From contig NZ_AP018222.1 in NCBI RefSeq assembly GCF_002368035.1, positions 4,845,074-4,909,073 of the forward strand: a stretch of DNA of 64,000 nucleotides, read 5' to 3'. Numbering within the stretch: position 1 is the first letter of the stretch; every line of letters begins with the position of its first letter. The stretch comes from Nostoc linckia NIES-25 (lineage in GTDB: Bacteria > Cyanobacteriota > Cyanobacteriia > Cyanobacteriales > Nostocaceae). Positions 34,317 to 43,278 of the stretch are shown here, one piece after another. A model generated the notes under the pieces. The model worked only from the letters and a program-made list of their open reading frames with translations, made no database searches and was not told the DNA's origin. Position numbers and translations under genes: made by a program.

Positions 34317-36296
34317 ATGTCCAAGTCTCGTTGGAACTATAGATCCATAGTGTTTCTGCTGTCTTTGCTAGATATTCTAGCTATCCTGATTTTGAATCCG
34401 GCTAAAAGCCACGCGCAACTCTCTAAACAATTAGAAGTAAACAAACCTCCAGAAGCAGTCGTTAATCAGACAGTTGAAACCCCAATTTCGGAATTAGAAG
34501 TAAACAAACCTCCAGAAGCAGTCGTCGATCGGACAGTTGAAACTCCAATTTCGGAATTAGAAGTAAACAAACCTCCAGAAGCAGCTGTCGATCGGACAGT
34601 TGAAACTCCAATTTCGGAAGTAGAAGCAAACAAACCTCCAGAAGCAGTTGTCGAGCGGACAGTTGAAACTTCAATTCCAGGACTAACTAGAAAAAAAGGT
34701 AAGAAGCCAGAACGAGTGACGCCTGTCTCTGAATTATCTGGAAATGCGCCACCACCTAAGAAAAAACCTACCAATAATTCTGCTGGACAAGTAACATCCG
34801 TCTCGCAACTGTCAGATGTGAAGCCTACAGATTGGGCATTCCAAGCACTACAGTCTTTGGTGGAACGCTATGGTGTAATTGCTGGATATACAGATGGCAC
34901 ATTCAAAGGGAATCGCGGCCTAACGCGCTATGAATTTGCAGCTGGGTTAAATGCAGCTTTAGATCGTCTCAATGAACTCATAGCCACATCAACGACAGAT
35001 TTAGTCAGACGAGAAGACTTAGATACCATCAAAAAATTACAAGAACAATTTTCTCCAGAACTTGCTGAATTTCGCGGTCGCGTAGATAACTTGGAAGCGC
35101 GGACTGCACAGTTACAAGCAACTCAGTTTACGACCACAACCAAGCTCATAGGTAGAGCGCAGATTGTCTTTGGGTCACTTCTAGCGGGTAATAATGTCGT
35201 GACTAAGACACCCGCACCTCGTAATCCCACGCTTCAAGGCTCAGCTTCCTTACGGTTCAATACTAGTTTTAACGGTAAAGACTCACTCAGCTTATCGTTA
35301 TCGGGTGGAAATATTGAATCGTTGGGACAAACAAGAGCCGGGTTATTAGGAACTTATGAAGGAAGAACTGCTGATAACTCCAGTATTACTTTTGCACGCA
35401 ATCAGATTACTCTTGGTGGTGTTCGCTATCGGTTTTTACCTACTCCAGATACCCAAGTCAATATTTATGCCCTATCTGATGGAGCTAGTGAAATAGGCCT
35501 TTCGGGCCCGATTAACCCATATTTTGAATCGTCTTCTGCAACTGGCGCTAATGGGATTTCACGATTTTCACGGCGGTCTTTGGTCTATAACTATGGAGAT
35601 AGCGGCCCTGGACTTGCCATACTCCAACGATTAGGTAAACAAGTTCAACTTGGAGTAGCGTTTAGCGCCCCAAATGGTAATAATCCGCTACTGAATAATG
35701 GCTTATTTACAGGTAGGTATTTAGCTTTAGCACAGTTAATATACTACTCTGCCGATCGCAATTTTCGGGTAGCTGGAACTTACGTAAATACCTATAGCCC
35801 ACCAAATACCCAAGGTTTTAGTGGCACAAACTTCGGCCCAGCAGTTGGAAGTAACCTCGTAAACAGCACCGTAGCTGGAGCCGGAACCATAGGCAATCTT
35901 TATGGACTACAAGCGTTCTATCAAGTTAGCCCTAAGTTTGCAATTAATGGATGGGTAAGTTATGCATCCCATCGCTATATAGGACGTGGAGATGGTAACG
36001 CTATGGATTGGGCAGTAGGACTTGCATTCCCGGATCTTTTTAAGGAAGGCGCTCTAGGGGGAATTTTAGTTGGTATGGAGCCAAAACTCACCCGTCTGAG
36101 TAATAGTGTAAATTTGGGAGCAGGTTTCGGACAAGCAGATAAAGATACCTCCCTACACGTTGAGGCTTTTTACCAATATAAAATCGGAAATAATATTGAG
36201 ATTACGCCGGGTTTAATCTGGATTACTGCACCAGACTCTGATAACAATAATCCCGATAGTTTATTTGGTTGGGTTCGTACCGTCTATAGGTTTTAG
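34317..36296 (+). CDS. SLH-domain OprB-type outer-membrane porin with N-terminal 21-residue repeats
   Basis: A 659-residue protein. The signal peptide ends near NPAKSHA-Q (about residue 34). Four 21-residue repeats follow (LEVNKPPEAVVDRTVETPIS; about 39-122). An SLH domain comes next (QLSDVKPTDWAFQALQSLVERYGVIAGY, about 162-225), then a coiled coil (about 225-265) and a beta-barrel half ending in the aromatic WVRTVYRF. This is the layout of cyanobacterial Som/OprB porins, often labelled iron-uptake porins. SLH binds peptidoglycan and the barrel passes small solutes through the outer membrane. In this context it may be the entry route for sulfonates (inference). Confidence 0.88.
   Translation: MSKSRWNYRSIVFLLSLLDILAILILNPAKSHAQLSKQLEVNKPPEAVVNQTVETPISELEVNKPPEAVVDRTVETPISELEVNKPPEAAVDRTVETPISEVEANKPPEAVVERTVETSIPGLTRKKGKKPERVTPVSELSGNAPPPKKKPTNNSAGQVTSVSQLSDVKPTDWAFQALQSLVERYGVIAGYTDGTFKGNRGLTRYEFAAGLNAALDRLNELIATSTTDLVRREDLDTIKKLQEQFSPELAEFRGRVDNLEARTAQLQATQFTTTTKLIGRAQIVFGSLLAGNNVVTKTPAPRNPTLQGSASLRFNTSFNGKDSLSLSLSGGNIESLGQTRAGLLGTYEGRTADNSSITFARNQITLGGVRYRFLPTPDTQVNIYALSDGASEIGLSGPINPYFESSSATGANGISRFSRRSLVYNYGDSGPGLAILQRLGKQVQLGVAFSAPNGNNPLLNNGLFTGRYLALAQLIYYSADRNFRVAGTYVNTYSPPNTQGFSGTNFGPAVGSNLVNSTVAGAGTIGNLYGLQAFYQVSPKFAINGWVSYASHRYIGRGDGNAMDWAVGLAFPDLFKEGALGGILVGMEPKLTRLSNSVNLGAGFGQADKDTSLHVEAFYQYKIGNNIEITPGLIWITAPDSDNNNPDSLFGWVRTVYRF
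34431..34682 (+). repeat. 63-bp in-frame tandem repeat inside porin gene
   Basis: Four copies of a 63-bp unit encode the 21-residue LEVNKPPEAVVDRTVETPIS(E) module. The first three are almost identical; the fourth is diverged (VEANKPPEAVVERTVETSIP). High DNA identity suggests recent expansion and possible copy-number variation. Confidence 0.9.
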
Positions 36297-36450
36297 TCAT
36301 TGGTCATGGGGTACTTGCAGTTTGCCGCGTTGTAGCAAGTGGTGTTGTGTTACGGCGGGAGCAGGAATTTGGGAGTTGCTCCAGATTGATGGTTAGCCGT
36401 AGGACATAATATTTATCGGTGCGTTATAGCAACGCACCCTACTGGCTGAC

Positions 36451-36577
36451 TTACCATCAAGATCCGCGTTACCCCACCCCGGTTTTGCTGGCGCAAAACC
36501 TCCCCTCCCCTTGCCAAGGGGAGGGGTTGGGGGTGGGGTAATTGTGGGGCAATTTGAGCTTAAGTTGACACCAATGG
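36451..36577. repeat. TTACCCCACCCC hairpin element, second copy
   Basis: TTACCATCAAGATCCGCGTT, then a long hairpin with arms TTACCCCACCCC and GGGGTGGGGTAA, then TTGAGCTTAAGTTGACACCA. It is about 85-90% identical by eye to 25609-25742 but lacks the left TGTCAACTTAAG end. It is a truncated relative of the element at 25556-25736. Confidence 0.7.
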
Positions 36578-36745
36578 CAGGATGCCTACCCCACAACAAA
36601 TTTTATTGCATAGATATGCACAAAAATTGCTAAATAGCAAGTGCATATTGAGATATAGAAAGTTTATTTTACAGAACTTTATGTTGAAATTTGTCTGTGG
36701 AAATACTTGCTTTTTCTCAAAAATTGTGAAAAGCTTTTTTATGTC

Positions 36746-36757
36746 ATAAACTACGGT
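36746..36757. promoter_or_regulatory. ATAAACTACGGT motif upstream of flavoprotein module 2
   Basis: An exact 12-bp match, in reverse orientation, to the site upstream of ssuD (33393-33404). It lies about 186-197 bp before the flavoprotein start. Confidence 0.4.
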
Positions 36758-36942
36758 TAATCGCTCAAGTAGGAGTAGTTTAATAAAACTTAATCTACTG
36801 GCAACCTGAAGTAAAGGAGCCATAAATCAAGGGTAGTAGAAAACCCTCAACTAAGTGGGCAAAAAGATTTCTGAAGTGCGTGCGGCATCGATAGGGTGAA
36901 GATTTGATGCTCAAGACTCGATGGATAGGGGAAATATTTTAG

Positions 36943-38580
36943 ATGCTGAAGACGTTAACGACCGATTTTGAACTCGATCTGCAAGCAGATGTCCTAGTAA
37001 TTGGGGGCGGGCCTGCTGGAACTTGGGCAGCTTGGAGTGCTGCATCAAGTGGAGCCAGAGTTGTCCTCGTAGACAAAGGGTATTGTGGGACGACTGGATG
37101 TGCTGCTGCGTCTGGTAATGGGGTGTGGTATGTGCCACCCGACCCAGATGCGCGGGAAACAGCCAAGGCAAGTCGGGAATCGTTGGGTGGGTTTTTATCC
37201 GATCGCAATTGGATGGATCGGGTACTGAATCAGACTTATGTCAACGTCAATCAGCTAGCAGAGTGGGGTTATCCCTTTCCCACCGACGATGAAGGCAAAC
37301 CCTATCGGCGATCGCTCCAAGGCCCTGAGTATATGCGGTTGATGCGGCGGCAAATTCAACGAGCCGGAGTCAAGATTTTAGACCACAGCCCCGCCTTAGA
37401 ACTATTGGTAGATGAAGACGGTGCTGTTGGCGGTGCTACGGGCGCGAACCGTCAAACTGGTGCTAGATGGATGGTGCGATCGCGTGCCACAATTATTGCC
37501 ACCGGTGGCTGTGCGTTTCTGAGTAAAGCGTTGGGATGCAACGTCCTGACAGGGGATGGTTATTTAATGGCTGCTGAAGCAGGTGCCGAGATGTCGGGTA
37601 TGGAGTTCTCCAACGCTTATGGCATCTCCCCAGCTTTTTCTTCAGTTACCAAAACCCTCTTTTACAATTGGGCAACCTTCACCTACGAAGACGGGACGGC
37701 GATCCCTGGTGCTGGTTCTCAAAGAGGACGTTCGGTAATTGCCAAGACATTACTGGAACAGCCAGTTTACGCCATTTTAGATAAAGCAGCCGAATCCATG
37801 CGCCCATCCATGCGTCTGGCGCAGCCTAACTTCTTTTTACCCTTCGATCGTGCAGGTATCGATCCATTTACCCAACGTTTCCCCGTTACCTTGCGTCTAG
37901 AAGGAACTGTACGTGGTACAGGAGGAATTCGGATTATAGATGATAGCTGTGCAACTTCTGTGCGAGGACTCTACGCTGCTGGAGATGCAGCTACGCGGGA
38001 GTTGATTTGTGGCGGATTCACTGGCGGTGGTAGTCACAATGCAGCTTGGGCAATATCTTCTGGTTATTGGTCGGGTAAATCGGCTGCTGAATATGTCCAT
38101 AGTTTAAAAGAACAGAAAGCACAACCTCACCTCAAGGGAGTTGGAGAAGTAGCATTAAAGAGTCAAAGCGATCGCTCCCAACAATTTGCGACTGATGAAG
38201 TGATTCAAGCAGTCCAAGGTGAAGTATTCCCCTACGAAAAGAATTTATTCCGTACAGAACAAGGCCTAACTGAATCTTTAGCAAAACTAAATTACCTCTG
38301 GCAAGAAATCCGCAGTAGCCAGGTAACATCAAATCAAGAACTGATTCGGGCTAGAGAAGCTGCGGCAATGGTAGCCACAGCACGATGGATGTATAGCAGT
38401 GCCATTGAACGTAAAGAAACTCGTGGTATGCACAAACATTTAGACTATCCCGAACAAGATCCCAATCAACAACATTACCTAGTTAGTGGTGGATTAGATC
38501 GAGTCTGGGTGAAAACTCAGCCGCTAAATACTACACCAAAAGCAGAAAATCCAAAATCTAAGATAGGAGCAGCAGTGTGA
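36943..38580 (+). CDS. Fumarate reductase/APS-reductase-type FAD flavoprotein, second module
   Basis: A 545-residue protein. The FAD motif is VLVIGGGPAGTWAAWSAASSG (about 17-37); the C-terminal FAD contact is TSVRGLYAAGDAATRELICGG (about 340-360), followed by FTGGGSHNAAWAISSGYWSG. The Asn and SGH residues matching AprA in the other module are not recognisable at the same spacing (GCAAASGNGVWYV and RGTGGIRIIDD here), so the substrate probably differs. The stop overlaps the ferredoxin start by 4 bp (GTGA), which implies coupled expression of a two-subunit complex. A binding lipoprotein follows. Confidence 0.84.
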   Translation: MLKTLTTDFELDLQADVLVIGGGPAGTWAAWSAASSGARVVLVDKGYCGTTGCAAASGNGVWYVPPDPDARETAKASRESLGGFLSDRNWMDRVLNQTYVNVNQLAEWGYPFPTDDEGKPYRRSLQGPEYMRLMRRQIQRAGVKILDHSPALELLVDEDGAVGGATGANRQTGARWMVRSRATIIATGGCAFLSKALGCNVLTGDGYLMAAEAGAEMSGMEFSNAYGISPAFSSVTKTLFYNWATFTYEDGTAIPGAGSQRGRSVIAKTLLEQPVYAILDKAAESMRPSMRLAQPNFFLPFDRAGIDPFTQRFPVTLRLEGTVRGTGGIRIIDDSCATSVRGLYAAGDAATRELICGGFTGGGSHNAAWAISSGYWSGKSAAEYVHSLKEQKAQPHLKGVGEVALKSQSDRSQQFATDEVIQAVQGEVFPYEKNLFRTEQGLTESLAKLNYLWQEIRSSQVTSNQELIRAREAAAMVATARWMYSSAIERKETRGMHKHLDYPEQDPNQQHYLVSGGLDRVWVKTQPLNTTPKAENPKSKIGAAV

Positions 38581-38906
38581 TTGAGTTGGTCAGCGAATCG
38601 CGGTGCATAAAATGTAATATCTGCGTAAACGTTTGTCCGACCAACGTCTTTGAGCGCGTACCTGATGCACCGCCAACTATCGCTCGACAAAGTGACTGTC
38701 AAACCTGTTATATGTGCGAATTGTATTGTCCAGTTGACGCTCTTTATGTAGCACCCCAAAGTGACATGCAGACTTCAGTCAACGAAGCAGAATTGGTAGA
38801 AGTCGGTTTACTGGGTAGTTACCGTGAAAACGTTGGTTGGGGATATAAACGCACATCAACAGCAAAAAGCGACGAAACATTCCAAATTCTCAAGCAGATG
38901 AAATAG
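38577..38906 (+). CDS. 2[4Fe-4S] ferredoxin, partner of second flavoprotein
   Basis: A 109-residue protein starting with GTG, overlapping the previous stop by 4 bp. Cluster motifs are C10-x2-C13-x2-C16-x3-C20P (CIKCNICVNVCP) and C41-x2-C44-x2-C47-x3-C51P (CQTCYMCELYCP). A tail of about 57 residues follows (including LLGSYRENVGWGYKR), longer than in the AprB-like protein of module 1 and recalling the AprB tail that contacts AprA. It is the likely electron-transfer subunit. The binding protein starts 19 bp downstream. Confidence 0.88.
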   Translation: MIELVSESRCIKCNICVNVCPTNVFERVPDAPPTIARQSDCQTCYMCELYCPVDALYVAPQSDMQTSVNEAELVEVGLLGSYRENVGWGYKRTSTAKSDETFQILKQMK

Positions 38907-38925
38907 TACAGCGGAGAAAATAGTC

Positions 38926-39978
38926 ATGCTGTCGTTCATGTTAGTAATAGGTTCTGTCGGTCAAAATAAATTGAGTTTCAAATTTTCAACTTCAGTCGCT
39001 TGTCTATTACTGTTACTAACTACAGCATGTAGCCAAGGAAAAAGTGAATCGGCTCAATCTATTGAGGCTATTAATGCCAATAGTAGTAGTTCTGTTGCTG
39101 CATCTAATAATGTATCTACCTTGCGTATAGGCTATGTAGGTAGCGCTCAACCAACAGGGCCGCTTGGTTGGGCTAAGAAAAAAGGAATATTAGAACGCGA
39201 ATTCAAAAAAGCGGGGTTTTCAAATGTTACTTTTGCCCGATTTCCTAACGGGCCGGATCTCAATGAAGCCCTTGTTGCAGGTCAATTAGATGTTGGTTCT
39301 TTAGGAGATACACCAGCGATAGTTTTGAGAGCTAGGGGTGAAGAAACTCGGCTACTGCGGATTACCCAATTTAATACAACCGCTTGGCTAGTAGCAAAAA
39401 AGAATGGGCCGCGATCGCTTGCTGAACTTAAAGGCCAAAAAATAGCTACCCAGAAAGGTTCTTATATGCATCGATACCTACTGGGTCTATTAGCTGAAAC
39501 TAAAATTGCTAAAGATGTAAAAGTCGTTCACTTGATGACAACTGAAGCAAAAGGAGCATTAGAACGTGGTGATGTTGCCGCTTATGCAACTTCAAGTGAT
39601 ATGGGGCCTTATCTAAAATCCCAAGGATTTCCAATCATTGATTCTTCAGCTAATCATCAAGGTTTATCAGGTACTTCATTAATAGTAGCAACCGAAAAAT
39701 TTCTAGCGAAACAACCTGATTTTCCAGAAAAATTTAATACAATTCTGACAGAAGCAGCTAAAGATTTAAAAGCTAATTCCGAAGAATATTATCAGTACCA
39801 CGCTGAAATCACTAAATATCCCGTCGATATCATCAAAACATCCTATCCACTTAAACAAATATCAGAAGAACCTTTACCACCTGAAGGAGTAAAACTTTTA
39901 GAAGGTACTAAAAAGTTTTTAGTTTCGCAAGGTTTAGCAAAGTCCGACTTTCAATTAAAAGACTGGGAAGCGAAATAG
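38926..39978 (+). CDS. ABC substrate-binding lipoprotein (sulfonate/nitrate/taurine type)
   Basis: A 350-residue protein with signal peptide and lipobox LLLTTACSQ (Cys about 38). M6 is an alternative start. The mature part has TLRIGYVGSAQPTGPLGWAKKKGILERE, ARFPNGPDLNEALVAGQLDVGSLGDTPA and SLAELKGQKIATQKGSYMHRYL, which places it in the SsuA/TauA/NrtA group. It differs clearly from the other copies in the window. It is third gene of the flavoprotein-ferredoxin-lipoprotein module; no permease or ATPase follows. Confidence 0.88.
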   Translation: MLSFMLVIGSVGQNKLSFKFSTSVACLLLLLTTACSQGKSESAQSIEAINANSSSSVAASNNVSTLRIGYVGSAQPTGPLGWAKKKGILEREFKKAGFSNVTFARFPNGPDLNEALVAGQLDVGSLGDTPAIVLRARGEETRLLRITQFNTTAWLVAKKNGPRSLAELKGQKIATQKGSYMHRYLLGLLAETKIAKDVKVVHLMTTEAKGALERGDVAAYATSSDMGPYLKSQGFPIIDSSANHQGLSGTSLIVATEKFLAKQPDFPEKFNTILTEAAKDLKANSEEYYQYHAEITKYPVDIIKTSYPLKQISEEPLPPEGVKLLEGTKKFLVSQGLAKSDFQLKDWEAK

Positions 39979-39987
39979 GGAGTGGGG

Positions 39988-40055
39988 AGTAGGGAGATGG
40001 GGAGATGGGGAGATGGGGAGATGGGGAGATGGGGAGATGGGGAGGTAGGGAAAGA
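39988..40055. repeat. GGGGAGAT octamer tandem repeat
   Basis: About six perfect copies of GGGGAGAT follow the binding-protein gene directly. The same octamer appears in other intergenic hairpins and inside the kinase gene at 58938-59067. Confidence 0.85.
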
Positions 40056-40173
40056 CGTAAGAACAAGGGGACTCTTGAGAATAACTCCTAACTTTTCACT
40101 CCTAACTCCTAACTCCTAACTCTTAACCTCTATGCCCAATGCCCACAGATTGAATAATTTAGGGTAAATTATC

Positions 40174-41661
40174 ATGACTATTGCCTTAGAACGTCCAAAA
40201 AAAACCAAATCTGCTCAGATTCGGGAAAAATTGGGTTATCCAATCATTGATACTGATGTGCATACCCAAGAATTTCCGCCGGCATTCTTGGATTATTTAG
40301 AGCAAGTTGCTGGAAGTGCGATCGCTCAGCGTTTCCAAGAACACTTACCTGGTGCATCTCGCTCTAAATGGTTTAAGCAAACTTGGGAAGAACGCCGCGC
40401 TTACCGGACTGCACGTCCTCCTTTTTGGACTCGTCCGACTAAGGATGCTTTAAATTTAGCCACCATTAGTTTACCGAAGTTGTTGCACGAGCGTTTGCAA
40501 GAAGCAGGTACAGACTTTGCAGTTGTGTACCCCAACTTGGCAACAATGGCGCCACATATCGGTAATGAAGAAATGCGGCTGGCTGTTTGCCGTGCAGTTA
40601 ATACTTACCACGCTGATATTTTCCGTCCTTATAGCGATCGCTTAACGCCAATTGCTGCTATTCCTATGAATACGCCCGAAGAAGCGATCGCAGAATTGGA
40701 ATATGCAGTAAATGTGCTGGGACTCAAAGCAATTCAAATTCCCGGACATATCCGCCGTCCGATCCCTGCCTTCGAGAAGTATGGCGAAGAAGTAGCAAAC
40801 GAAGCTATTTGGATTGATACTTTTGGCTTGGATAGCAAGTATGACTACGATCCATTCTGGGCGAAGTGTGTAGAACTCAAAGTAGTACCCACCACCCACT
40901 CTTCTGGTATGGGATGGATAAATCGGCGTTCCATTAGCAATTACCAATACAACCATATCGGTCACTTTGCTGCGGCTGGAGAAGCGCTATGTAAATCTCT
41001 GTTTTTTGGTGGCGTAACTCACCGATTCCCCACACTTAAGTTTGCCTTTTTAGAAGGAGGCGCAGCTTGGGGTGCTAGCTTATACACTGATTTGATTTGG
41101 CATTGGTACACCCGGAACAAAGACCATTTGGTGGAAAATAACAATCCTGGCAATATCAATCGGGAAGAACTGCTAGAGTACTACACTCGTTACGGTGGTG
41201 AATTAGTACATGGGCGTTTGGATAAATTAGGTAGTGGTCTAGGTTTCCACGCCGACTTAGTAGCCCCGTTAGAACCAGGCGATCTAGATGAATTCGCCTT
41301 AGCAGGAGTTAGCAAGCCAGAAGATATCCGCGATCGCTTCCTGAATCATTTCTACTTCGGCACAGAATCAGATGATACCCGTGTAGCTCAAGCATTTAAC
41401 CGCAAAGCTAATCCTTATGGCGATCGCATTAAAGCCTTCTTGGGTTCCGATTCTGGTCACTGGGATGTACCCGATATTACTGCGATCGCTGCTAACACTT
41501 ATTCGATGGTGGAACGCAAAATTATCAGCGAAGAAGATTTGCAATATTTCCTCTCAACCCATCCCTTAGAGTTGTACACCAGCCTGAATCGTGATTTCTT
41601 CAAAGGTACGGCTGTTGAGAAAGCAGCAGATGAATTTTTAGTCGCGAAAGGGAGTCGGTAG
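40174..41661 (+). CDS. Amidohydrolase-family metal hydrolase (copy 1)
   Basis: A 495-residue protein of the amidohydrolase-2 (ACMSD/TIM-barrel) type. Likely metal ligands are D-x-H in YPIIDTDVHTQEF (about 22-34), His in VPTTHSSGMGW and Asp in FLGSDSGHWDVPD near residue 430. Other family segments are LHERLQEAGTDFAVVYPNLATM and RFLNHFYFGTESDDTRV. Members are decarboxylases or hydrolases of organic acids. It is one of two tandem paralogs (see 41782-43278) with almost identical N-termini (MTIALERPKKT). A role on a carbon skeleton released from an organosulfur substrate is inferred from context. Confidence 0.88.
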   Translation: MTIALERPKKTKSAQIREKLGYPIIDTDVHTQEFPPAFLDYLEQVAGSAIAQRFQEHLPGASRSKWFKQTWEERRAYRTARPPFWTRPTKDALNLATISLPKLLHERLQEAGTDFAVVYPNLATMAPHIGNEEMRLAVCRAVNTYHADIFRPYSDRLTPIAAIPMNTPEEAIAELEYAVNVLGLKAIQIPGHIRRPIPAFEKYGEEVANEAIWIDTFGLDSKYDYDPFWAKCVELKVVPTTHSSGMGWINRRSISNYQYNHIGHFAAAGEALCKSLFFGGVTHRFPTLKFAFLEGGAAWGASLYTDLIWHWYTRNKDHLVENNNPGNINREELLEYYTRYGGELVHGRLDKLGSGLGFHADLVAPLEPGDLDEFALAGVSKPEDIRDRFLNHFYFGTESDDTRVAQAFNRKANPYGDRIKAFLGSDSGHWDVPDITAIAANTYSMVERKIISEEDLQYFLSTHPLELYTSLNRDFFKGTAVEKAADEFLVAKGSR

Positions 41662-41662
41662 A

Positions 41663-41680
41663 GACGCGATTAATCGCGTC
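41663..41680. terminator. GACGCGATTAATCGCGTC palindrome
   Basis: A perfect 18-bp palindrome begins 2 bp after the amidohydrolase copy 1 stop codon. Variants occur at 44771-44788 and 48097-48118, always right after a gene. No T-run follows, so terminator function is uncertain; it may be a REP-like repeat. Confidence 0.5.
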
Positions 41681-41781
41681 TGTACAAGAGTGGGGAGATG
41701 AGGGAGCAGGGGAGGCAGGGGGAGAAAGAATAACCAATGCCCAATGCCCTATACACATTTGAATAACTAAGGTAAACTATC

Positions 41782-43278
41782 ATGACGATCGCTCTTGAAC
41801 GTCCGAAAAAAACCAGGTCTGCTCAGATTCGCGAACAGTTGGGTTATCCCATCATCGATACTGATGTCCATACCCAAGAATTTGAGCCAGCAGTCTTAGA
41901 TTATTTGGAGCAAGTTGGCGGAACTAAGCTTGTTGAACGTTTCAAAGAAAATTTACCAGGGTCTTCCCGCTTTAAGTGGTACAAGCAAACTTGGGAAGAA
42001 CGTTTTGCTTATCGGACTAATCGTCCTAATTGGTGGGGTCGTCCGACTAAAGATACTTTGAATTTGGCTACCATTAGCTTGCCCAAGTTACTGCACGAAC
42101 GCCTGCAAGAAGCTGGTACAGATTTTGCTGTGGTGTACCCCAATTTGGCAACTATGGCCCCAAATATCGGTAACCAAGAAATGCGGCGTGCTGTTTGTCG
42201 GGCAGTTAACACTTACCATGCTGACATTTTCCGCCCATATTCTGATAAGCTAACACCGATCGCTGCCATTCCAATGCACACTCCCGAAGAGGGAATTGAA
42301 GAGTTGGAATATGCAGTTAATGTGCTGGGACTCAAAGCAATTCAAATCCCCGGTTATGTCCGTCGTCCGATTCCCGCTTTTGAGAAGTACGGCCCAGAAG
42401 TGGCTAACGAAGTGGTTTGGATTGATAACTTTGGTTTAGATAGCCAGTATGATTACGATCCATTCTGGGAGAAGTGCGTAGAACTGAAAGTTGTACCCAC
42501 AACCCATGCTTCGAGTCAGGGTTGGACGACTCAGCGATCGGTGACCAATGCCCAGTACAATCACATTAATCACTTTGCTTTCGCAGCAGAAGCATTGTGC
42601 AAATCTCTATTCTTTGGTGGTGTAACTCGTCGCTTCCCCACCTTAAGATTTGCCTTCTTAGAAGGTGGTTCTAATTGGGGTGCTAGTCTATATGCGGATA
42701 TTATTTGGCATTGGGAAACCCGCAACAAACAACATTTGTTGTCAGATAACAATCCTGCAATTATAGATAAGGAAGCACTAGTAGAGTTGTACGCTCGCTA
42801 CGGTGGCGAACTTGTGGATGGACGCCTAGATCGAATTGGTGATGGACTGGGATTCCACCATCAACTATTAGCTCCAGAAGATCCAGGCGAACTCGATGAA
42901 TTTGAACTGGCGGGAATTGAGAAGCCAGAGGACGTTCGCGATCGCTTCTTGAATCATTTCTACTTCGGTACAGAATCAGATGATACCCGTGTAGCCCAAG
43001 CCTTTAATCGTGCAGCCAATCCCTTTGGAGATAGAGTTAAAGCGTTCTTAGGTTCTGATTCCGGTCATTGGGATGTACCTGATATTACCACTGTGACTGC
43101 CAACGCTTACTCAATGGTAGAACAAGAAATCATCACCGAAGAAGACCTCCGCTACTTCCTATCAATCCACCCATTGGAGTTGTACACCAGCCTCAATCAT
43201 GACTTCTTCAAGGGTACAGGTGTTGAGAAAGCCGCAGATGAGTTTTTAGGGAGTAGAGGAGGCAAGGGAAAAGGTTAA
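41782..43278 (+). CDS. Amidohydrolase-family metal hydrolase (copy 2)
   Basis: A 498-residue tandem paralog of the preceding gene, same layout: YPIIDTDVHTQEF, LHERLQEAGTDFAVVYPNLATM, TTHASSQGWTTQ, FYFGTESDDTRV and FLGSDSGHWDVPD. All putative metal ligands are kept in both copies. Differences concentrate in the N-terminal 40-80 segment and around 240-330, so substrate preference may have diverged. It lies 120 bp after copy 1, with a palindrome and purine-rich repeat between. Confidence 0.88.
   Translation: MTIALERPKKTRSAQIREQLGYPIIDTDVHTQEFEPAVLDYLEQVGGTKLVERFKENLPGSSRFKWYKQTWEERFAYRTNRPNWWGRPTKDTLNLATISLPKLLHERLQEAGTDFAVVYPNLATMAPNIGNQEMRRAVCRAVNTYHADIFRPYSDKLTPIAAIPMHTPEEGIEELEYAVNVLGLKAIQIPGYVRRPIPAFEKYGPEVANEVVWIDNFGLDSQYDYDPFWEKCVELKVVPTTHASSQGWTTQRSVTNAQYNHINHFAFAAEALCKSLFFGGVTRRFPTLRFAFLEGGSNWGASLYADIIWHWETRNKQHLLSDNNPAIIDKEALVELYARYGGELVDGRLDRIGDGLGFHHQLLAPEDPGELDEFELAGIEKPEDVRDRFLNHFYFGTESDDTRVAQAFNRAANPFGDRVKAFLGSDSGHWDVPDITTVTANAYSMVEQEIITEEDLRYFLSIHPLELYTSLNHDFFKGTGVEKAADEFLGSRGGKGKG

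Larger units (their letters stand above)
36297..36942. other. Intergenic region with repeats upstream of the second flavoprotein module
   Basis: A 646-bp gap. It contains a GGTGCGTTATAGCAACGCACC hairpin (about 36418-36438), the repeat 36451-36577, and the ATAAACTACGGT motif (36746-36757). No gene is supported. Minus-strand frames here are repeat-derived. Confidence 0.65.

Noticed and set aside
34462..34774. Antisense frames across the porin repeat
   Set aside because: Shadows created by the in-frame 63-bp tandem repeats.
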